NCBI RefSeq assembly: GCF_026210795.1
Contig: NC_089431.1
Location: 1,736,001 to 1,800,000 of the forward strand
Length of the DNA: 64,000 bases
Origin: Rhizophagus irregularis
Taxonomy: Eukaryota > Glomeromycota > Glomeromycetes > Glomerales > Glomeraceae
Direction of reading: 5' to 3'
Position 1 is the first letter of the stretch; each line of letters starts with the position of its first letter. Position numbers and translations under genes: made by a program. Below the pieces are notes generated by a model, which did no database searches, was not told where the DNA came from, and saw only the letters and a program-made list of their open reading frames with translations. This document shows positions 57,354 through 64,000 of this stretch, in pieces.

Positions 57354-58177
57354 ACTACCCCAAGAACATCCCAAAAAATTCTGCGTAAATCATGTGATCA
57401 TCACATATCACATGATTGAGATTAAAAGAATTATGTAATTTATATAAAAAAAATTCTGATATTCAAAAAAATCAAAGTATTTTATTATGAAACTTTTAAA
57501 GAAAACCTTTATTACTCTATTACTTTTAAAAAAGAAAATATTTCATAAATTTATTAATTTACTGCCTATCTACAAAATAAATCACTTCCGTTTATTATGA
57601 TCTTTCCAAGTGCATGGATTTGTAATCTGTCTTTCATACTTATTATTAATTCTTTTTTTGCAAATTATACCATGAAAGTTTTTCCCAACCACATAAATAT
57701 TTATTATATTGTTGTTGATGATGTGGAATTAAACGAGTAAGAAGAATATAAATTAGACATGGTCGAATAAATTTTTGAAACATTGCAATTAAAATCTACT
57801 CTACTAGTTAAATATTCATTAGTGTTGATTTCTAAAATTCTTTCAAATAGTTGTTTTGACATTTCTTCTAGAGTTAAAAGTCCTACCTCTGTGTTAGATT
57901 GATTAGATTGTTTATATTGCAAAGTAGCTTTATGACGACATATATTACAAGTTTTAATTTGCTGAGTATTTTCATTAATGAAAGCTTCTAGAGGTAAATT
58001 TTTTTGACATTTTTTACATTTTTGTAAATTACCAGTAGTTACAATATCCATATTGAAAGTGGAAAAGCGAAACTTTAATAAAAGTTTATTTAATTTATGA
58101 AAATTACGTAACTCTTTAATCTCAATCATGTGATATGTGATGATCACATGATTTACGCAGAATTTTTTGGGTAGTTG
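57354..58177. mobile_element. TIR cassette carrying a small Cys-rich ORF
   Basis: Arms 57370-57426 and 58115-58171 are exact inverted copies over 57 bp (starting CCCAAAAAATTCTGCGTAAA, then CATGTGATCATCACATATCA). Outside them ACTACCC occurs in inverted form on both sides; the left side has an extra 12 bp between ACTACCC and the rest. TTACAACAA flanks at 57345-57353 and 58178-58186, an 8-9 bp duplication. The interior is one ORF and little else. Confidence 0.8.
57704..58051 (-). CDS. Small CxxC...CxxC protein inside a TIR element
   Basis: From ATG 58051 the frame gives about 116 residues; an upstream in-frame ATG at 58147 lies in the TIR and is less likely. The start of the protein has CKKCQKNLPLEAFINENTQQ and then KTCNICRHKATLQYKQS, two CxxC knuckles about 20 residues apart, as in short zinc-binding modules common in fungal and oomycete genomes. 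The remainder is Ser/Thr/Asn-rich with a short amphipathic helix (LLTLEEMSKQLFERILEI). Function unknown. No transposase-like feature, so it is either a captured host gene or an accessory protein of the element. Confidence 0.6.
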   Translation of the reverse strand: MDIVTTGNLQKCKKCQKNLPLEAFINENTQQIKTCNICRHKATLQYKQSNQSNTEVGLLTLEEMSKQLFERILEINTNEYLTSRVDFNCNVSKIYSTMSNLYSSYSFNSTSSTTI

Positions 58178-58186
58178 TTACAACAA

Positions 58187-60050
58187 CCAATCTTTTTTTT
58201 TACTTGCCGGTAAACGAACCTATTGGGAATTTGGGATATAGAACTGTACTTGAAAATGATCTACAATTACGTACGTAGCTAATAATTAGTACAACAAAAT
58301 AATAAATAAGGAGTATTTGTATAATATATAGGTAATGGATAGCATAAAAAAATATGTATAATAGTACATTAAAGTAAGAACAAATTGCAAATCTTCATAG
58401 ATATTATTAAAAATTCTTCCGTGCAGACATAGTTTGTTTCTGTGCCAATAATATCATATTAAGCCGATTTTTTAAATCTGTCGACGTATTTCTTGAATAA
58501 ATTTTTAATATTTTTATCATAGGATTACCAATCAACTTCTTTGTTGTTTTGCACAAAATAAAGCGCGTCTTTCTCTGTTCTTTTAGAAATATAAGAAAAA
58601 ACTTATTATCTGTAATAATTTTCTCAATTTGTTTTATTCTTCTTAATGATATTCATTTAAGAATTATGTAACTATCGTAATTTATTTAATAAATTATAGA
58701 AATAATCATAATGAAATATTATTAAATATTGAATAACTCGCCTTTAATACTCCTCTTGCTTACAAAATCTTTTCCAGAATAATTTTAGAATCAAATTATC
58801 ATAAATTAAATTCAATGTAATTGGTTTTGTTTTAATTTTTAACAATACATAAAGAGGAAAGAAATTATATATGAATTTATGATATAATGTTAGCCAAAAA
58901 CACAAAACAGGGGTTCCTTGATGTACAGCAAATTAACGAAGGACGCCCCACAAATTAATGAATTTTTATTATTAAGATATAATGATTTTGTCCTAATAAA
59001 AAAAGCGAAATATAATTATTAGGAATATTGTATAACATCAATGTTATTTTCTTTGTAATTAATAACAATATATAATAAAATATTGACGTTAATAGAAGCC
59101 TAAAATTGTAAATAGAAGAAAAAATAATTATATTGTTTTTTTTTTGATAGCGAAGATTTTACACCAGTTTTAGGCTTCTTTGCTTTTGTCGGTACATATT
59201 TTTAGTTTATTTTTTCTTTATACGACTTTACACAGAAAATAATAAAGAAAACATTTTGACGCACTTCAACATATAAGACAGATTTACTTTTTACCTTTAC
59301 TCCTGGTTGTATTAGCCGAGAAGTGATCGTATAATTGTATCTTCTATTAACACTGCAATGAGTCATCCAATTTACAAGGCAATAGCGCATCAGTAACATT
59401 TATTAAATAGGAAATTGATTGCTTTCAATCGTGACTAATCAATTTCGGCAATTTTAGTATCTTTAGTATCATGAGTTCATGACTCATAATCTTATGAAGT
59501 CGCGTTGCATATAGGTAAATTTGAATCATCATGTCTCATTTAACGCGACAATTATGTAAGATGTTGATTCTAAATTCTGTATATATAGCACAGTTTTTTT
59601 TCCCCCTCATACATACTATTTCTTGTAAGTAGTATTTTTTTTCTCCTCATATTAATCCTTCTATTGGTAATGTAGCTAAGCGTTATTCTCTATCTGCTGG
59701 CTAACCTTCATCGCCGCCATCGAAAAGATTTGATACCTAGTAACTACAGGAGAGGGCCGTTCACTCACGCGGTCTTTATTTTTAGGCAGCTACACTACCT
59801 TTATCTTTTGGTTTACCTTTATTCCATTTCTTGGATCATTCATACTAAGGTTAAAGTAATAATATAGGATTATATTCTTTATTATATCCCAAGATTAATA
59901 CGTATCAATAGCATATTGGAATATATAGTAGTAAAATATAGCTTAATAGTAGTGATTTATTTCTCATATAATTTTGTTTTACTAATATGTTTCTTTCTAT
60001 TATCGGATGAAAATAAATACATGAGAAACAATAAATGGTTAGTAACCTGT
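58187..60050. other. Intergenic DNA
   Basis: No gene supported. A GC-richer patch at 59660-59830 (GCCGCCATCG, GGAGAGGGCC) has no frame and no tRNA fold that I can see. CGCCCCACAAATTAA at 58945 is the inverse of a motif at 54058. Confidence 0.4.
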
Positions 60051-62050
60051 AAGTTAATAATCTGGATAACATAGGAACAAAAGTTAATAATTCATTTAAA
60101 GTGATTTCTTGGATATGGTTTGATTTTATTTGCGTGTTTTTCTCTTATTAATGTAACATTTTACTAACATAATCTTTTTATATGAATGGAGAAATACCAA
60201 GGGTAGACAATACGTTTAATATGAGATATAAATAATATATGGAGGAGTATTGTTGATTTTAAATATGTTACTGGACAAATTTAAAATAAATTGTTTGCCA
60301 AGATAATCTTGGATACGATTTGATTTTTATTCATTTGCGATTTTTTAAACTATCTTTGTCTGGATACTGGATATACTGGATAAGTAAAAAGTGTGAAAGG
60401 ACAGACAATATAGTTTGATTTGGGCAAAATATAGAGATATTTTGGAAAGATTAATTATTGGCGGTGAATACAATAGTTATTGATAATACAAGTGTGATGA
60501 AAGAAAATATAATAGTTTGTTAACAATATGGATAAATAAGAAATAGAAATATGCTGGAATTAATTGATTATAGTTGATTTGAAGATATAAAATTTAATGC
60601 TTTGGATATGGTTTTGACTTTATTATATGGAAAAACGATATATGAATAATATTTGAAGAGATTAAGCATTTGCTGAATATTTTAATTTTTAAAGAGATAA
60701 TGGAATGAGTATTAAATTTATTATTGAATAATATTTACATTTGTTGGATGAATTAAAAAATTAATATTAATTTTAGGATATGGTTTGATTTTTTTTATTT
60801 GCTTAATTTTTATAATATGACGTTTACTAATTTGATTTTTTTTTATTGCTGGACAAGTACAATAAATTTGTGGAAAGAGTAAAGATGATTATTAGTTAGT
60901 AGAATATTCCTATTTATTGATGAATTGGAGTATTGGACAAATCTTAAAATTAAAGGATTAAAATAACGGATGTGGTTTGATTTTAATTTATTTTCTTTTA
61001 TTAATATAACATTTTCTAAACACATATTTTATTGCTAGACGAAAAAAAGAATATATAGAAAATAATAATACTAAATAGGGTGATATAAATGGATAAATAT
61101 GATGATTAGATAAAGAAAAATAGAAAAGTTATTTTAAATCTGGATAAAATTAGATATAATATAAACATGTCATCACGTGACGATATGACAAAGGGATAAT
61201 TATCATCGTGAAGTAACTTTGCTTGCAGTGTCTAAAACCAACATGTAGTCATCGATTAATTCATCAATTGTTTATACTGGATTGTTTGATGTTTATTTTA
61301 TATTTTTTTTTACTTTGCTAATATAATATTTCATTACTGGACGAATTAAAAACATATGATATTATATGGAGAAGAATAGTGAAAAAAGATGAAATAAAAA
61401 CATATTACATGTCAGGTTATTACATGGATTGATTGCAAATAATTATTAAGGTCATAGAGAATAGAAACAAAATTTCATTTGGGCAAAATATAGAGACAAA
61501 TATATATTTGAAAGTTTAATTATTGGCAATGGAATAAAATAGTTGATAATACAAGTGTGATGAAAGAAAATATAATAAATTTGTTAATAATATGGATAAA
61601 TAAAGAAATAGAAATATGCTGGAATTAATTGATAGTAATAGTTGATTTGAAGATATAAAATAAATTTAAATGCTTTGGATATGGTTTTGACTTTATTATA
61701 TGGGAAAATGATATATGAATAATATTTTGAAGGGATTAATCATTTGCTGAATTTAGAATAAAAATAAAAATATGTAAGATGTTGATTATTAGTTAAAATA
61801 TTCATATTATTGAATCGGAGTAATTGTAATTGGACAAATCTTAAAATTAAAGGATTTAAATAACTTGGATGCGGTTTGATTTTAATTTATTTTCTAATAT
61901 GATATATAACATTTTCTAACATATTTATTTTATTATTAGACGAAAAATATATATATATATATGAAAAATAACAATGCTAAATAGCTGATATAAATGGATA
62001 AATATGATGTTCTGGACAAATTTATTGGATAAGGTAAGATACCGGTATAT
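60050..62050. repeat. Degenerate tandem repeat region
   Basis: GGATATGG(T)TTTGA(T/C)TTTA-type blocks recur at about 60106, 60302, 60600, 60772, 60968, 61664 and 61868, often followed by AACATTTTCTAACA and GGACAA. A longer direct duplication links 60440-60690 with 61510-61755 (offset about 1,066 bp). Non-coding. Confidence 0.65.
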
Positions 62051-62333
62051 TACAACATTCGGATTACTTATTACATAGCTAGCTGATAAAATAAATGATA
62101 TTAACAAAATGAAAAAAATAGATACCAATTGCAAAGAACTATAAATCTATCAAACTTTTATAAAAAATTGACAACCAGGAAAATATGTGAATATTAATTA
62201 ATATAGTAAGTATCTCTAAAAGTTTGAATAAATAAAACAAGCCAAAATCACATTATCTAATTATTACTAACATTCGTTTATTCTTATTTTATTATTACTA
62301 TATAAGATCACTTGGTTTATGGTCTAATAACTA

Positions 62334-62497
62334 CCCTGTAAAAAAAGTCAACCCGTTTTTTATATTCAATCTTTTTTCCGTAAAAGGCTCATATTTCCAG
62401 AATTAATAGCCTTATATTACGGAATTTATCGAATTATTTACATTTTCCGTGAATGGATCTGTATTTACAGAAATAACGGATAAAATTTTTTATAGGG
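62334..62497. mobile_element. CCCTRTAAAAAA-ended MITE, 3-bp duplication
   Basis: Left CCCTGTAAAAAAAGTC, right (inverted) CCCTATAAAAAATTTTATCC; CTA at 62331-62333 and 62498-62500. Interior has paired CCGTAAA/TTACGG words. Confidence 0.8.
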
Positions 62498-62500
62498 CTA

Positions 62501-63420
62501 ATAAGCAAAAGGACAACATAATGTAACATTATATACTATAGGGTTAATAGAAATCACTGAATTTATTTATGTTTTAACAGTAAGTGTATGCATGTAATAA
62601 CTGATTTTATGAGAAAATATTATTTGATAATTTAATTTCATTAAAAATTTTATTGATTTTATTCAGGCTAATTATCAAAATTTAAGGTATATTAAAATTA
62701 TTTTGGCAATGCTGCACCAACATTTTTATAAAAAATATTCATCACGCAATGAAGACCTGTATGATAAATTGTTATTCAATATTTCAATTACATTTTTATA
62801 GTAATTTATGCTTCGCAATTGACTATTAAAATGATTATAGTATATTCAAATTTGGTTAGTAAGTTTTTGCCAAAAATAAAAATTAACTGATTAAAAGTAC
62901 TAGTTGTGCAAATTATTATTTTTTTTAGGTCTCGATGCGTAGCAAAAGTATTTTGGTGACGTGGTTGAAGGTATATTGATAAGTATTGGCGAGATAAATA
63001 AATATTATATTTCTTTTCTAAAGCTTCACAGCAACAATGACTTATATGGGTAATATCTACGCTATCCACACCGCCGCATACCCCGTTATCGCTATTTATT
63101 TTTTTTCACGAAATGTGAACCCTATTGGCACAATTATTTATCACCATCATGATATCATGTTGCAATCCTAAATAGTATATTCGTTATTTTTTTTGAAATA
63201 AAATTCACTTTTAAATAAAGATATGTTTACTTAACAACGAAAGGAAATAATATTTATAAATTAAACAGGAAAAAATTTAAAAACTCATTCTTTATAATTA
63301 CAAATAACAATATGTTAATTTAATAATTCAATTTAACTATTTTATTTTAAATAAATTAAAATATTTAGTAATAATATCATAATAATACAAAATGTATTTA
63401 ATAAAGAAATATAAACTTAC
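62501..63420. other. Intergenic DNA 3' of kinase gene 3
   Basis: AT-rich. The minus frame at 62806-63069 is not supported by motif or context. Confidence 0.4.
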
Positions 63421-64000
63421 TGCATTGATCAGATGATTGAGTAAATTCCAAAGATTCATTATTAATTTGCAATCCAGAAGTTAAATTTTCGTTATCTTTT
63501 AAGATAATGGTCATTTTTTGTCAGTATATTGTTAAAAATAATCAATAAAATATAAAAAGAAAATATATTTAATACATACCTTTAATTGACTTATTTCTAG
63601 CGTTAATCCCAAAACCCATTTTTTCAAACTCGTCTAACACATCATTGATAGTTGGTCTCCGCTCAGGTTCTTGATCCCAGCAATTTTTATAAAGTTTTTC
63701 ATATTCAATAGGAGTATCAGGAATTGTGTCTTCACGAACGCCATTGTTAATTTTATAAGGAAGTGAAGCTTTATCCCAATCTTTAAATGGAGGATATCCA
63801 CTAGAAATTTCCCACATTAATACACCAAAGCTATATATATCTGATGATTTAGTATATGGAAAATTTTGATCAAAGATACGTTTTGGTTCCATATATGAAA
63901 TAACGCCAAAATTTCCCATATAAACTGTTGATTTTGGATCATTTTGAATTTTTGAAATACCAAAATCAGTAATTTTAGCATTATGCTCATGAATAACTAT
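63421..64000 (-). CDS. Sel1-kinase gene 3, kinase C-lobe (partial)
   Basis: The exon entering from the right edge (64000-63580) reads IVIHEHNAKITDFGISK, then YMEPKRIFDQNFPYTKSSDI, YSFGVLMWEISSGYPPFKDW and EPERRPTINDVLDEF, with no lesion. A GTATGT donor at 63579 leads to exon 63495-63421 (DNENLTSGLQINNESLEF, then TQSSDQC) and a GTAAGT donor at 63420. Exon size and phase equal those of gene 2 (75 nt). Compared with gene 2 it lacks one residue in the DNKVAL loop (DKASLP). The Sel1 part, if any, lies beyond the window. Confidence 0.85.

Noticed and set aside
54058-58959. TTAATT(T)GTGGGGCG motif in inverted positions, as if ends of a 4.9-kb element
   Set aside because: Only about 15 bp match, a third related copy occurs near 42115, and no target duplication was seen.
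62806-63069. 87-codon minus-strand ORF
   Set aside because: No motif, AT-driven, and no splice or leader support.
1-64000. CRISPR arrays, bacterial operons or phage
   Set aside because: Introns, poly-A retroelements and protein families are all eukaryotic; the regular repeats are Sel1 coding units or satellites.

Overview
The window looks like nuclear DNA of an arbuscular mycorrhizal fungus, close to Rhizophagus (Glomeromycota). The support is: very AT-rich sequence; short GT-AG introns; Sel1-repeat/TKL-like kinase fusion genes in local multicopy; a BTB-SPRY gene; a GDSL esterase with several introns; and very dense small terminal-inverted-repeat (TIR) elements, LINE copies and a Helitron relic. 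The species is inference from protein style; no database search was possible.

Layout. 0.0-4.3 kb: the end of a Cys/His-rich ORF, then repeats, including a 50-bp perfect palindrome and a six-copy ~174-bp satellite. 4.3-8.1 kb: a dead hAT-type transposase gene split by a nest of insertions (element A holds B, B holds C and D). 9.0-10.4 kb: an intact BTB-SPRY gene. 11-13.5 kb: gene relics, one resembling a PD-(D/E)XK nuclease-like family. 14.0-15.4 kb: a GDSL esterase gene on the minus strand. 15.8-17.3 kb: two gene relics.

18.6-41 kb is the core. Two Sel1-repeat + protein kinase genes lie in the same direction (minus), and a third enters at the right edge (63.4-64.0 kb). The first (18.6-25.05 kb) is a pseudogene with at least five separable lesions: a 2.1-kb element with a 3-bp target duplication, a 473-bp MITE, a 75-bp foldback with a 3-bp duplication, a 1-nt loss and a 10-nt loss in the kinase domain. 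The second (32.5-39.85 kb) keeps all kinase motifs but has one 1-nt frameshift in its array of more than 50 Sel1 repeats. Related sequence upstream of both suggests a segmental duplication.

41-64 kb is mostly non-genic: more TIR elements, a Helitron Rep fragment, a decayed multi-exon gene (47.7-50.1 kb), a complete LINE-type insertion that carries only an ORF1-like protein (54.46-57.17 kb), and a TIR cassette carrying a small Cys-rich ORF (57.35-58.18 kb).

The most unusual items are: the CCCTRTAAAA-ended family with 3-bp duplications, whose large member contains a nine-unit array of splice-acceptor/30-nt/splice-donor modules; the ORF1-only retroelement; the TIR cassette with its Cys-rich ORF; and the nested insertions. 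Intact host genes best supported here are the BTB-SPRY and GDSL genes and the partial kinase at the right edge.
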